A stretch of 64,000 nt of DNA from Persebacter sp965221835. GTDB lineage: Bacteria > Pseudomonadota > Gammaproteobacteria > Tethybacterales > Persebacteraceae. Positions 1 through 7,733 of the stretch are shown piece after piece; the first letter of the stretch is position 1; every line of letters starts with the position of its first letter. The notes under the pieces are model-generated. The model had not been told where the DNA came from and did not search any database. It worked only from the letters and a program-made list of their open reading frames with translations. The translations under genes were made by a program, and so were the position numbers. The stretch lies in the NCBI GenBank assembly GCA_965221835.1, contig OZ244916.1:1-64000 (forward strand), read 5' to 3'.

Positions 1-1
1 G

Positions 2-544
2 TTGTTGCTTTGGCGTTTTCGTTTTCCGATGCGTGCGGCGGCGGACGGTTTGCTGGCGTTGCCGATTGTGATTCCGGAAATTTGTATGGGCGTTTCGTTG
101 CTGGTGTTTTTCAATCGCTGGTGGCCGCACGATTTGGCGTGGCCGTTGTCGCTGGGAAATATCGTTATCGCGCACATCACTTTCACATTTCCGTTTGTTG
201 CGGTGGTGGTACGCGGGCGGCTGGCGGGCGTCAATCGCGAACTAGAAAAAGCGGCGATGGATTTGGGTGCATCCGAATGGCGGGCGATGCGCGATATTTT
301 ACTGCCGCAAATTCGTCCGTCCATTATCGCGGGCGCGCTCATCGCGTTCACATTGTCGCTGGACGATTTTGTCATCACTTATTTTACGGCGGGACCGAAC
401 AGCATCACGCTGCCGGTAAAAATCAATTCAATGGTGCGTTTTTCGGTAACGCCCGAAGTCAACGCCGCTTCGGCGGTACTTGTTTTAATTACTGTCGTCG
501 CCGTTTTTGCGGCGATGCGTTTTCAAAATTCGGGGAGGGAATGA
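2..544 (+). CDS. Polyamine-type ABC transporter permease, 5' partial
   Basis: This is the C-terminal 180 residues of an inner-membrane permease of the PotC/PotI type; the window begins inside the gene. The cytoplasmic coupling loop (EAA motif) is visible around residues 80-105 with the core EKAAMDLGASEW, and several hydrophobic segments flank it. The stretch LSLDDFVITYFTAG is typical of spermidine/putrescine permeases, which import polyamines with a periplasmic binding protein, a partner permease and an ATPase. The stop codon at 542-544 lies 4 nt before the start of the following ATPase gene, so the two are clearly one operon. Related permeases for other substrates share these motifs, so polyamine specificity is an inference. 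Confidence 0.85.
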   Translation: MLLWRFRFPMRAAADGLLALPIVIPEICMGVSLLVFFNRWWPHDLAWPLSLGNIVIAHITFTFPFVAVVVRGRLAGVNRELEKAAMDLGASEWRAMRDILLPQIRPSIIAGALIAFTLSLDDFVITYFTAGPNSITLPVKINSMVRFSVTPEVNAASAVLVLITVVAVFAAMRFQNSGRE

Positions 545-548
545 ACGA

Positions 549-1619
549 ATGGAACCGCTAATTCAAATCCGCAATCTTTGCAAAAACTTCGGCGCCTGTG
601 CGGCGGCGGACGATATTTCGCTGGATATTTACGACCGCGAATTTGTCGCGTTGCTCGGTCCGTCGGGTTGCGGCAAAACGACTTTGCTGCGAATGCTGGG
701 CGGTTTTGAAAATCCCGATTCCGGCGAAATTAAAATGGACGGGCGCGACCTGACTCCGTTGCCGCCGAATCGCCGTCCGTTAAATATGGTGTTTCAATCC
801 TATGCTGTTTTTCCGCACATGACGGTCGGCGACAATGTCGCGTATGGACTCAAAATGGATGGCGCACCGAAAGACGAAATTAAAACGCGGACGGCGGAAG
901 CGTTGGCGTTGGTGCGTTTGGACGAATTCGCCGGACGATTTTCGCATCAGTTATCGGGCGGACAACGGCAGCGGGTTGCATTGGCGCGCGCATTGGTAAA
1001 ACGCCCGCGCGTTTTGCTTTTGGACGAACCGCTTTCGGCGTTGGATGCGAAACTGCGCGAGGCAATGCAAACCGAACTCGTTAAATTGCAGCGCGAAGTT
1101 GGAATTACTTTCGTCGTCGTAACGCACGATCAAGACGAGGCGCTTTCCATGGCGGAACGAATTGCGGTGATGGAAAGCGGAAAGATTCGACAACTGGATA
1201 CGCCGAAAAATTTGTACGAAAAACCGGCGAATCGTTTTGTCGCCGATTTTATCGGGCGGATGAACATTTTGCCCGCCCGTCATATTCGCGCGAATCTGTA
1301 CGCCGCCGAAGGATTGGGAGAAGTTTGCGCGGCGGACGACGATGCAATCGCGCGATATGTCGCGGTGCGTCCGGCGTATATTAAAATTTTGTCCGCTGAC
1401 TCGGCGGTCGAAAATGCGGGCGGCGACAATGTTTTTTCGGCGATAGTGGAAAACATTTCCTATTACGGCGGCGAAACGGTACTTTTGGTACGCGCCGAAA
1501 AACACGCGCCGCTATCGGTAATTCTCCCGAATCAAAACCGCGACTCCGCCGCCCCCCAAACCGGCGAAAAAATCACCATCCAATGGCGCGCCGAAGATAT
1601 GATAACTTTGGCGGAGTAG
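549..1619 (+). CDS. potA: Polyamine-type ABC transporter ATP-binding protein
   Basis: A 356-residue ABC ATPase of the PotA/PotG family. Visible motifs are Walker A (GPSGCGKT), the Q-loop region (NMVFQSYAVFPHM), the signature LSGGQRQRVALARAL and Walker B LLLDEPLSALD followed by the switch His in VVVTHDQDEA. A C-terminal TOBE-like region follows from about residue 240. The start at 549 is chosen because a strong GGAGG-type ribosome binding site at 532-540 precedes it; an ATG at 507 is in frame but buried in the permease gene. It would energise the permease upstream. PotA and PotG cannot be told apart without the rest of the operon, and a related ferric or thiamine importer is a minor alternative. 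Confidence 0.88.
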   Translation: MEPLIQIRNLCKNFGACAAADDISLDIYDREFVALLGPSGCGKTTLLRMLGGFENPDSGEIKMDGRDLTPLPPNRRPLNMVFQSYAVFPHMTVGDNVAYGLKMDGAPKDEIKTRTAEALALVRLDEFAGRFSHQLSGGQRQRVALARALVKRPRVLLLDEPLSALDAKLREAMQTELVKLQREVGITFVVVTHDQDEALSMAERIAVMESGKIRQLDTPKNLYEKPANRFVADFIGRMNILPARHIRANLYAAEGLGEVCAADDDAIARYVAVRPAYIKILSADSAVENAGGDNVFSAIVENISYYGGETVLLVRAEKHAPLSVILPNQNRDSAAPQTGEKITIQWRAEDMITLAE

Positions 1620-1745
1620 GAATGCGCCGATGATTTATGGGAACGGTGCGTAAGGAAACGGTATAGAATGACATATTCCGTCAAGTACGGAAATTTAGAG
1701 AAGTTTATGAATTCGGAAAATCTGGAGAAAGGAGAACAAAACGGC

Positions 1746-3461
1746 ATGACGAAAAATGAAATTTTGCAACTGCTATGTCAGTTCGGGCAGATTGTTTTTT
1801 ATGGTCCGCCGGGGACGGGAAAGACGCGCGCGGCTAAACTGCTTTTGCCGGAATTAATCGGCGCGGACGAATGGGAATCGTTGCAGGGCGACCGTTGGGA
1901 TATTGTGCAATTTCATCCGTCGTACAACTACGAAGATTTTGTGCGCGGTGTGCAGGTGGAAACTGACACAAACGGGAACGCGGTTTATGAAACCGTGAAC
2001 CGTATTTTCGGTGAAATGTGCGAACGCGCCGCCGAATCCGGAGAACCGCATGCGCTGATTATTGATGAAATTAATCGCGCGAATGTTTCGGCGGTTTTGG
2101 GCGAATTAATTTACGCTTTGGAATATCGCGGCAAGGCGGTTAAAACGCCGTATTTGGGAAACATTGTTATTCCGAAAAATTTATACATTATCGGAACAAT
2201 GAACACCGCCGACCGGACAATCGGGCAAATAGATTACGCTGTGCGGCGGCGATTTGCATTCGTACATATTGCGCCGGACGAAACGGTAATTACGAATGCG
2301 GATGCGCAAGAGTTTTTTGCCGATGTTGACACGCTTTTTAACGATTCGCAATATATGTCTGGCGATTTTGATGCGGAAGATGTGCGTATCGGTCATTCAT
2401 ATTTTTTGGCGGACGGCGCGGAACTTGGAAATAAAATTATCTATCAAGTAGTTCCAATTCTGCGCGAATATGTCCGCGATGGCGTATTGCTTCCCGAATC
2501 GGAAAAAGTCATTAAAGGAATTAAGGAACGCGCCGAGGAACTTGCAAAAAAGCCGCCCTCCGATGAGTCGGAATCCGATTCACCGGCGGATGATAACAAT
2601 GTGCGAAAAGGCAGGCAATTCTTTTGTTGGCGCCGCGGCGACCGTGCAGTTGCCGGTGGCGTTGGGCGTACCGCGTACGGGATTATAAAAGATTTTATTA
2701 TGCAACATCCAGAGATGAATGCTGAAGCGTTGCGCGAAGAATTTGAATCTCTGAAACTGGGGCGACTAAAACGCGTTATGTTGCCTCACGAAATTCCAAA
2801 TGGATATAGATACGGGGACAAGAATCCGAAATATTTCGGTGCTCCCAACGATGTCGTCCGGTTGCAAGACGGTACCGATGTTCAAATCAGTAGCGAATGG
2901 GGCGCGAGTGGGCAAAACCTCACGCAATGGAATGCGTTCAAAGAAAAGATGGCGGCGCACGGCTATTCCATCAATCAATATCATCTCGTCAATTTGGGCG
3001 AAAATAAAGGAAAAAACTCCAGCCGCACTTGGGAGGATTCATACCGTTTCAATTTTATATCGGGGCGCGGTGATGGGTATCGCGCCGCCATTGAAGCCCT
3101 TAAAACAGGCGATTTTGTTTTTGTCCGAATCGCCGAACCGTCTCACGGGCGTGCAGGTTATATCGCGTACGCGGAAATTGTTGAGGAAGCCGTGCATATC
3201 GCGGAATTTCGGGTTGGCGACAATTTGCTCGCCGATTACGATGTCGGCGACGGACAAACTTATCGGCAAAAATATCCCTTCGCCTTTGACGCGACATACC
3301 CCGATTATGTCGTCAGAGTAAATTGGATACATGTTAGAAAGCGCGCAGATGTGATTACCGGCATATCCACAGCCGTGCAAAGAATGCGTGTTGATAAAAT
3401 TCGCCTTCGCGACTTCAATAAATTGTGCGACAAGTTCGGTATTCAGGCGGTTGAAGAATGA
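1746..3461 (+). CDS. mcrB: McrB-type AAA+ restriction GTPase/ATPase
   Basis: A 571-residue AAA+ protein, the motor subunit of a McrBC-type modification-dependent restriction system. Walker A is GPPGTGKT (residues 20-27), Walker B LIIDEI (about 105-110), the McrB signature TMNTADR (about 151-157) and an arginine-rich finger AVRRRF just after. Unlike E. coli McrB the motor is at the N-terminus; the last 300 residues hold a small domain (about 390-440, core DGTDVQISSEWG) and then a PUA/EVE-like stretch (GDFVFVRIAEP, GYIAYAEI) that could recognise modified bases. The start at 1746 has AGGAGA 10 nt upstream; ATG codons at 1668 and 1707 are in frame and possible. The stop overlaps the mcrC start by 4 nt. 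The domain reading of the C-terminus is tentative. Confidence 0.85.
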   Translation: MTKNEILQLLCQFGQIVFYGPPGTGKTRAAKLLLPELIGADEWESLQGDRWDIVQFHPSYNYEDFVRGVQVETDTNGNAVYETVNRIFGEMCERAAESGEPHALIIDEINRANVSAVLGELIYALEYRGKAVKTPYLGNIVIPKNLYIIGTMNTADRTIGQIDYAVRRRFAFVHIAPDETVITNADAQEFFADVDTLFNDSQYMSGDFDAEDVRIGHSYFLADGAELGNKIIYQVVPILREYVRDGVLLPESEKVIKGIKERAEELAKKPPSDESESDSPADDNNVRKGRQFFCWRRGDRAVAGGVGRTAYGIIKDFIMQHPEMNAEALREEFESLKLGRLKRVMLPHEIPNGYRYGDKNPKYFGAPNDVVRLQDGTDVQISSEWGASGQNLTQWNAFKEKMAAHGYSINQYHLVNLGENKGKNSSRTWEDSYRFNFISGRGDGYRAAIEALKTGDFVFVRIAEPSHGRAGYIAYAEIVEEAVHIAEFRVGDNLLADYDVGDGQTYRQKYPFAFDATYPDYVVRVNWIHVRKRADVITGISTAVQRMRVDKIRLRDFNKLCDKFGIQAVEE

Positions 3462-4735
3462 CACCGCCGGTTATTCTCGGATGGGAACATTTGCCGTTGG
3501 ATTTTTCGGAAAATTCTGGGTTGCGGGATTTGTTTCGGGCGGCGGCGGGAAGTTTTCAGAACGAGAAAATGCTGGGTTTGCATTTTGCGGGAAATGAAAT
3601 TCGCCCCGGCAACTTTATCGGAATGGTTTGGATTGGCGAAAAAGGCGAAGAAAAAACGCGGGCGATTTTGCGGGCGGATTCTAAATTTGCGGAAATGGAT
3701 TATATTAAAATGTTTGCCGAATGCGCGGCGAATTCGCAAATCGGGGCGCGGGTTGTTGGTTGTTTGCATTTTTGGGCGGGTGAAGATTTGATAGAAACGG
3801 AACGCGATTCGGATTTTTTGATTCTTACCGCGCTGGCGTTTTTGCGGGAATTGCACGAACTTTGTCGCCGCCGTTTGCGGCGGAATTTTTTGCGCGTCCG
3901 ACAAAACTTTTGCGGCAAAGTTAAAGGCAAAATTTTAATTGCCGAAAACTTGCGACAAAACATTGTCCGCGCCCGCGCCGATAGAATCGTTTGCGAGTTT
4001 GAAACGGTCGGCGATGACATTTTGGAAAATCGCATTTTGCGCGCGGCGTTGGAACGGGCGGCGCGTTTGCTTTCGCGTTATGAAGGAAAAAGCGAACTCG
4101 CCGAATCGCGAATATGGATTCGCGCATCTCGTGCGGCATTGTCGGGTGCGCCGGTGTCGGCGATTCGCCCGCACGATTTTATTTCCGCCCGCAAACGCGG
4201 TGCATTCGCGCACTATCGCCGCCCGCTGGATTTGGCAAAAGCCGTTTTGCGACAACTCGGATTTAATCCGCAAACCGAAATTCCCGAAAAAACAAAAACG
4301 CCGCCCTTCGCATTAAATAGCGAAAAGTTGTTTGAGTTTTATGCCGAATTAAAATTGTCCGCAAAGTTTGCAGGTTTGCGCGCGCAAAAACAAATAAGCG
4401 GCGGCGATTTTAATGTTTCCGTCCGCCCCGATTTTTATATTCCGTCCGAACAAACGCCGAAAATTATTGATGCGAAATACAAAAAAACCAAAAATTCCGA
4501 TGAAGAATGGATTCCCGCGGACAGCGATATGTATCAAATTGTTGCCTATTCGCAACACCGCGGCGTGCGGGAAAAAATCGGCGGCGGCGGCGACAATGCC
4601 AAGTTGTCGCTTGTTTATCCGGATGTCGCCGATTTGCGTGCGGGCGAAATAAAAGAACACAAAAAAACGGACGCGTTTATGCATAAAGTGCGCGTTATTA
4701 AAATCGGATGTCCGATTAAAAAACCGCGCAATTAA
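3458..4735 (+). CDS. mcrC: McrC-type nuclease subunit
   Basis: A 425-residue protein that starts in an ATGA overlap with the McrB-like gene, the usual arrangement for the nuclease partner of McrB. The C-terminal part carries a PD-(D/E)XK-type active site: RPDFYIP near residue 322, then KIIDAKYK with D338 and K340, followed by a conserved Tyr-Gln region (DMYQIVAY). The N-terminal 180 residues would be the region that contacts the McrB ring. McrC cuts DNA after GTP-driven translocation by McrB. No frameshift is seen, so the pair looks intact and probably forms a working barrier against modified foreign DNA. Confidence 0.88.
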   Translation: MTPPVILGWEHLPLDFSENSGLRDLFRAAAGSFQNEKMLGLHFAGNEIRPGNFIGMVWIGEKGEEKTRAILRADSKFAEMDYIKMFAECAANSQIGARVVGCLHFWAGEDLIETERDSDFLILTALAFLRELHELCRRRLRRNFLRVRQNFCGKVKGKILIAENLRQNIVRARADRIVCEFETVGDDILENRILRAALERAARLLSRYEGKSELAESRIWIRASRAALSGAPVSAIRPHDFISARKRGAFAHYRRPLDLAKAVLRQLGFNPQTEIPEKTKTPPFALNSEKLFEFYAELKLSAKFAGLRAQKQISGGDFNVSVRPDFYIPSEQTPKIIDAKYKKTKNSDEEWIPADSDMYQIVAYSQHRGVREKIGGGGDNAKLSLVYPDVADLRAGEIKEHKKTDAFMHKVRVIKIGCPIKKPRN

Positions 4736-4789
4736 TATTTCCAAACAGCGGCGAAAATCTTTCCTCCGTTCGCCGCATTCGGTTTCCGT

Positions 4790-4930
4790 CTAAATAATAA
4801 TCGCCTTCACCGGCAACGAAAACGGTCCGCGTCCGGCGTTGTTTTCGTAGGCGATTCGCAAATGACAATGCATTCCGACTTGCGCGGCGGAAAACGCAAT
4901 CGTAAACCGCCCCCGCCCCGAAGAATTGTT
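4790..4930 (-). pseudogene. Remnant of a fibronectin-like protein C-terminus
   Basis: On the minus strand a short reading ending at a TAG at 4790-4792 gives a convincing protein tail with the cores FTIAFSAAQVGMHC and LRIAYENNAGRGPFS before VKAIII. This resembles the last beta-sandwich strands of a fibronectin-III-like domain found at the end of some bacterial and phage-related proteins (pattern AYEN..G.GP.S). No start codon or upstream domain is present, so it appears to be a leftover of a deleted gene. The family assignment rests on pattern memory and is weak; the stretch is otherwise the gap between mcrC and the ankyrin operon. Confidence 0.35.
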
Positions 4931-4936
4931 TTTGCA

Positions 4937-4974
4937 AATAACATGTAAGTTTTTCGAAAAATAAGCATGTTATT
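4937..4974. repeat. 38-bp dyad-symmetric element
   Basis: An almost perfect inverted repeat: 9-bp arms AATAACATG and CATGTTATT surround a central TTTTTCGAAAAA, all sharing one centre; only the four bases TAAG on each side do not pair. It lies between the mcrBC operon and the promoter of the ankyrin operon. It could be an operator or a hairpin at the end of mcrBC transcripts; it lacks the GC-rich stem of a normal intrinsic terminator. Confidence 0.6.
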
Positions 4975-5105
4975 CCTGTCGCAAAGACGAAAAAATGCTC
5001 CGAAAACAAATATTTACGCCATTTGCGCCGCAAACTTCCCCATCCTATTCCGGCGAAAGCCAGAATTCGCGTTTGCGGCGGCGGGAAAATTTCCGCAAAA
5101 AAGAG

Positions 5106-5133
5106 TTGACACGCCCCATTTTTCCGCTATAAT
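5106..5133 (+). promoter_or_regulatory. Consensus sigma-70 promoter of the ankyrin operon
   Basis: TTGACA (5106-5111) and TATAAT (5128-5133) both match consensus exactly with a 16-bp spacer. Transcription would begin near 5140, giving a leader of about 22 nt with the ribosome binding site GAGAGGAGAA at 5145-5154 before the ATG at 5162. Such a perfect promoter is unusual in this window and predicts strong expression. Confidence 0.85.
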
Positions 5134-5161
5134 ACCGCTTTTACCGAGAGGAGAAACTACG

Positions 5162-6646
5162 ATGAGTGCTTTTGTCAAATTTATAAAATCCGTATTCAAA
5201 TGGATTTTTCGTGCCGCCCTCGCTAGTGCTGTGGCTGTGGCAATCTACTGGTATACCCATTGCCCGCTGTGCAGCGTCGAGTCCCCGACCGTGGCAAAAT
5301 TTGTGATTAACTACCTGCATGTGGATGTTAATTCGCAGGACGAAAAGGGCTATACCGCTTTGCATAAAGCTATTCGCAACGGGAAATATCCCACTTCCGG
5401 CGTTCTGCTGGATGCAGGTGCCGATCCCGAGATTGAGAGCAAATATGGCAAGAACGCTTTGGATTATGCGTTGGAGAAAGGATCATCCAACGGCAAAATT
5501 TCTCTGGTCACGGAATTGTTTGGCAAGGGAGTGCCGATTGGCAACCGAAAAGCGTTGGTGAAAGCGGTGTCCACGCATATTGATAATGATGATGTCGGGG
5601 CGTTGGTCGTCATTGCCGCTACTGTGGGGGGCGAGTGGCTCGTGAATGCAAAATATGAAAGCGGATCTTTCCCTCTCTTGCATGCCGTGCAGGAAGATAA
5701 TGAGAACGCCGTAAAAGCGTTGCTTTTGCTTGGCGCAAAAGGCAACCGGGAAGGACCGAAAGGACGGACGGCGTTGATGGAAGCGGCGCGCATTGGGAAG
5801 TACAATATGGTGCAAGATATTCTGGTTTTGGGATTGGGCGAAGGGCGCGATATTGCATCAGTGATTGACGATATCGATGACTATCAATGGAACGCCCTTT
5901 GGTATGCTGTACACAAAAATGACATTAAAATCGTCAAACTGTTGCTGGCGTTTGGTGCCGAGCCGAATCATGCTGTTCCTGGTGGAAAAACCGGGAGCTT
6001 TTTGTATTTGTACGATCCGTTGCAACGCATTAGTGATGAACAGATTGAACAGTATAAAAAAGCAAAGCGCGGAAAACTGTCCCAAAAACAGTTGAATATA
6101 CTTAATAAAAAAGGTCGCCCTATACCGTTGTTTGACGTACAAAAGAAATTTTCCCTTTTGGCATGGTGGCATGACTTTGATATGATTGACACTTCTGTTG
6201 ATCTGTTGACTTATGCGGAATCTCCATCCAAAGATGGAGGAATTGGTATATCTGATGCACTGCGAAAAGCAGGAGCTGTTCGCGACCAGATATATGACGA
6301 GCTTGTTGCTGATCAAGAGAAAATATCTCTCAATAAGAGCAGTGAGGAAGTATTGAAATCAACGCGCGCGAAGTTGAAGCAGATTTGGGGGATTGGCGAG
6401 GATGCCGCGGGGTCTGCCGCAAAGATGTCCAAGCATGTTCGTTCGGTAGCGGAAGATGGATTCGCTGTTTATTGCCGATTTAAGAGCGGCGGACAGGATG
6501 CAATTCCTATTTGCCCCGAAACTCTGCAGGAGCAGAATGCGGGAAAGAACAAACCAAAATCCGGGAATGGCAAGAAGGGCGCGGGGGCTAAACCCGGAGA
6601 CAAACCCGTAAAAACTCCGCCCAAACCGAAAGGAACAAAAACATGA
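5162..6646 (+). CDS. Membrane-anchored ankyrin-repeat protein
   Basis: A 494-residue protein with a single N-terminal membrane segment (about residues 8-32, containing ALASAVAVAIYWY) followed by a pair of Cys residues in THCPLC and then ankyrin repeats. Recognisable repeats include GYTALHKAIRNGKY, DAGADPEIESKYGKNALDYA and GRTALMEAARIGKY, with later units near residues 220-270. The C-terminal 60 residues are Lys/Pro/Gly-rich and unstructured. The start is set by GAGAGGAGAA 8 nt upstream; an in-frame extension to 4967 would precede the promoter. It overlaps the next ankyrin gene by 4 nt. Ankyrin repeats mediate protein binding; the partner is unknown, and an exported or periplasmic location is likely. 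Confidence 0.85.
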   Translation: MSAFVKFIKSVFKWIFRAALASAVAVAIYWYTHCPLCSVESPTVAKFVINYLHVDVNSQDEKGYTALHKAIRNGKYPTSGVLLDAGADPEIESKYGKNALDYALEKGSSNGKISLVTELFGKGVPIGNRKALVKAVSTHIDNDDVGALVVIAATVGGEWLVNAKYESGSFPLLHAVQEDNENAVKALLLLGAKGNREGPKGRTALMEAARIGKYNMVQDILVLGLGEGRDIASVIDDIDDYQWNALWYAVHKNDIKIVKLLLAFGAEPNHAVPGGKTGSFLYLYDPLQRISDEQIEQYKKAKRGKLSQKQLNILNKKGRPIPLFDVQKKFSLLAWWHDFDMIDTSVDLLTYAESPSKDGGIGISDALRKAGAVRDQIYDELVADQEKISLNKSSEEVLKSTRAKLKQIWGIGEDAAGSAAKMSKHVRSVAEDGFAVYCRFKSGGQDAIPICPETLQEQNAGKNKPKSGNGKKGAGAKPGDKPVKTPPKPKGTKT

Positions 6647-7431
6647 AAAAGACATTGATGCTGTGCGCCGCCGTTTTGGCGGCGGGAATGTCGGCGACGA
6701 ACGCCGCCGCTTGCGAGTTGTGCGATATGGCGGCGGACGGAAATTTTGCTTCTTTGGAGCGCGCGTTGGCGGACGGGGCGGATCCGCAAGCGGTTGATGA
6801 GTTGGGATTTAACGCTCTGCATCATGCCGCCTATAACGGTAACATTGACGAAGCGCAACTTTTGATTGATGTCGGGGTCGGCGTAAATTCGCGCCAAACG
6901 CCGGGCGGCAACACGCCCCTGATGCTGGCGATGCATGCCGAGAGCGACAAAATGGCGGGGCATTTGCTTCGGCTGGGGGCGGACTCCGATGCCGTCAATG
7001 CAGACAAGGATACGGCGTTGTTAATTGCGGCGGCGGAAGGCAAAACGGATAATGCGGCTATGCTGTTGCAAGGTCCTTTTGATCCGGAGGAGGAGCGGGA
7101 GTATTTTCCGCCCGATGTCAATTATCAGGATGCGAACGGGAGGACGGCGGCGATTTTGGCGGCGCAAGGCGATCATTGGTTTATCATATTCGGTTTGGAC
7201 GCTTTTAACGCGAATCTTGATGTAATTGATCATTCGGGCAAGACGGCGTTGATTTGGGCTTTGGAGAATGAACGCGAAAAAGCGGCGAATAGTTTGGTGT
7301 CTTTGGGCGCGAATGTGCATTTAATGGGACCGGACGGAGCGACGCCATTGGATTTGGCGGCGATTAACGGTTATGCGGAACTCGTCGAAAAAATCCAAGA
7401 AAGGGGCGGCGTTTGCAGTAAAACTTGTTAG
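6643..7431 (+). CDS. Secreted ankyrin-repeat protein
   Basis: A 262-residue protein starting in the ATGA overlap with the preceding ankyrin gene. Residues 1-22 form a classical signal peptide (MKKTLMLCAAVLAAG, cleavage near NAAA), followed by a Cys pair in CELCDMA that echoes the THCPLC of the upstream protein. At least five ankyrin units follow: LGFNALHHAAYNGN, GNTPLMLAMHAESD, KDTALLIAAAEGK, GKTALIWALENEREK and GATPLDLAAINGY. Together with its neighbour it forms a two-gene operon of exported ankyrin proteins, probably paralogues. It ends with Cys-Ser-Lys-Thr-Cys, a possible disulfide pair. Function is unknown. Confidence 0.85.
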   Translation: MKKTLMLCAAVLAAGMSATNAAACELCDMAADGNFASLERALADGADPQAVDELGFNALHHAAYNGNIDEAQLLIDVGVGVNSRQTPGGNTPLMLAMHAESDKMAGHLLRLGADSDAVNADKDTALLIAAAEGKTDNAAMLLQGPFDPEEEREYFPPDVNYQDANGRTAAILAAQGDHWFIIFGLDAFNANLDVIDHSGKTALIWALENEREKAANSLVSLGANVHLMGPDGATPLDLAAINGYAELVEKIQERGGVCSKTC

Positions 7432-7565
7432 CTGCTTTCTTCCCGCCAATTTTTCCTCCATTTTTATTAAGGCGTCGACGATGGCGGCGGCGGAATGGAA
7501 TGCGGGAACGAATGCGAAAGGAATTTCATTCGCCGTAGAATTGCAAATCCGATAAACTTCATCGC

Positions 7566-7672
7566 CGCGTTCGCGGGAATGACGGCGTTTTTTTTGCGGA
7601 AAATGCCGGGTTTGGCAGTAGTAAACTGCTGCGGTTGGTTTCGTCCCCGATAAATGTCAGGGGCGAGTAAAC
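7566..7672. repeat. Composite small palindromic repeats
   Basis: The 240 bases after the ankyrin operon hold no convincing gene. They contain half of a GCGTTCGCGGGAATGACGGCG element and, at about 7610-7670, a composite unit made of a GTAAACTGCTGCGG segment followed by a TCGTCCCCGATAAATGTCAG palindrome. The same composite occurs near 53160-53225, 61320-61380 and 61405-61470, so it is a dispersed family. Confidence 0.65.
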
Positions 7673-7705
7673 AAAAAAAGCGGCGAGTTTCCCCGCCGCT
7701 TTTTC
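7673..7705. terminator. Bidirectional intrinsic terminator
   Basis: An A-run, the stem GCGGCG/CGCCGC with a short AGTTTCC loop region, then a T-run. It lies between the ankyrin operon on the plus strand and the convergent ankyrin lipoprotein gene and can act in both directions. A nearly identical copy sits at 9711-9745. Confidence 0.85.
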
Positions 7706-7733
7706 CAACTACGATTTTTCCGATTTCGGATAA

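Noticed and set aside
7450..7560. Protein-like minus-strand reading (NEIPFAFVPAFHSAAAIVDA)
   Set aside because: It has no start codon, no recognisable family and continues into the antisense of the ankyrin gene; probably chance in GC-rich antisense.
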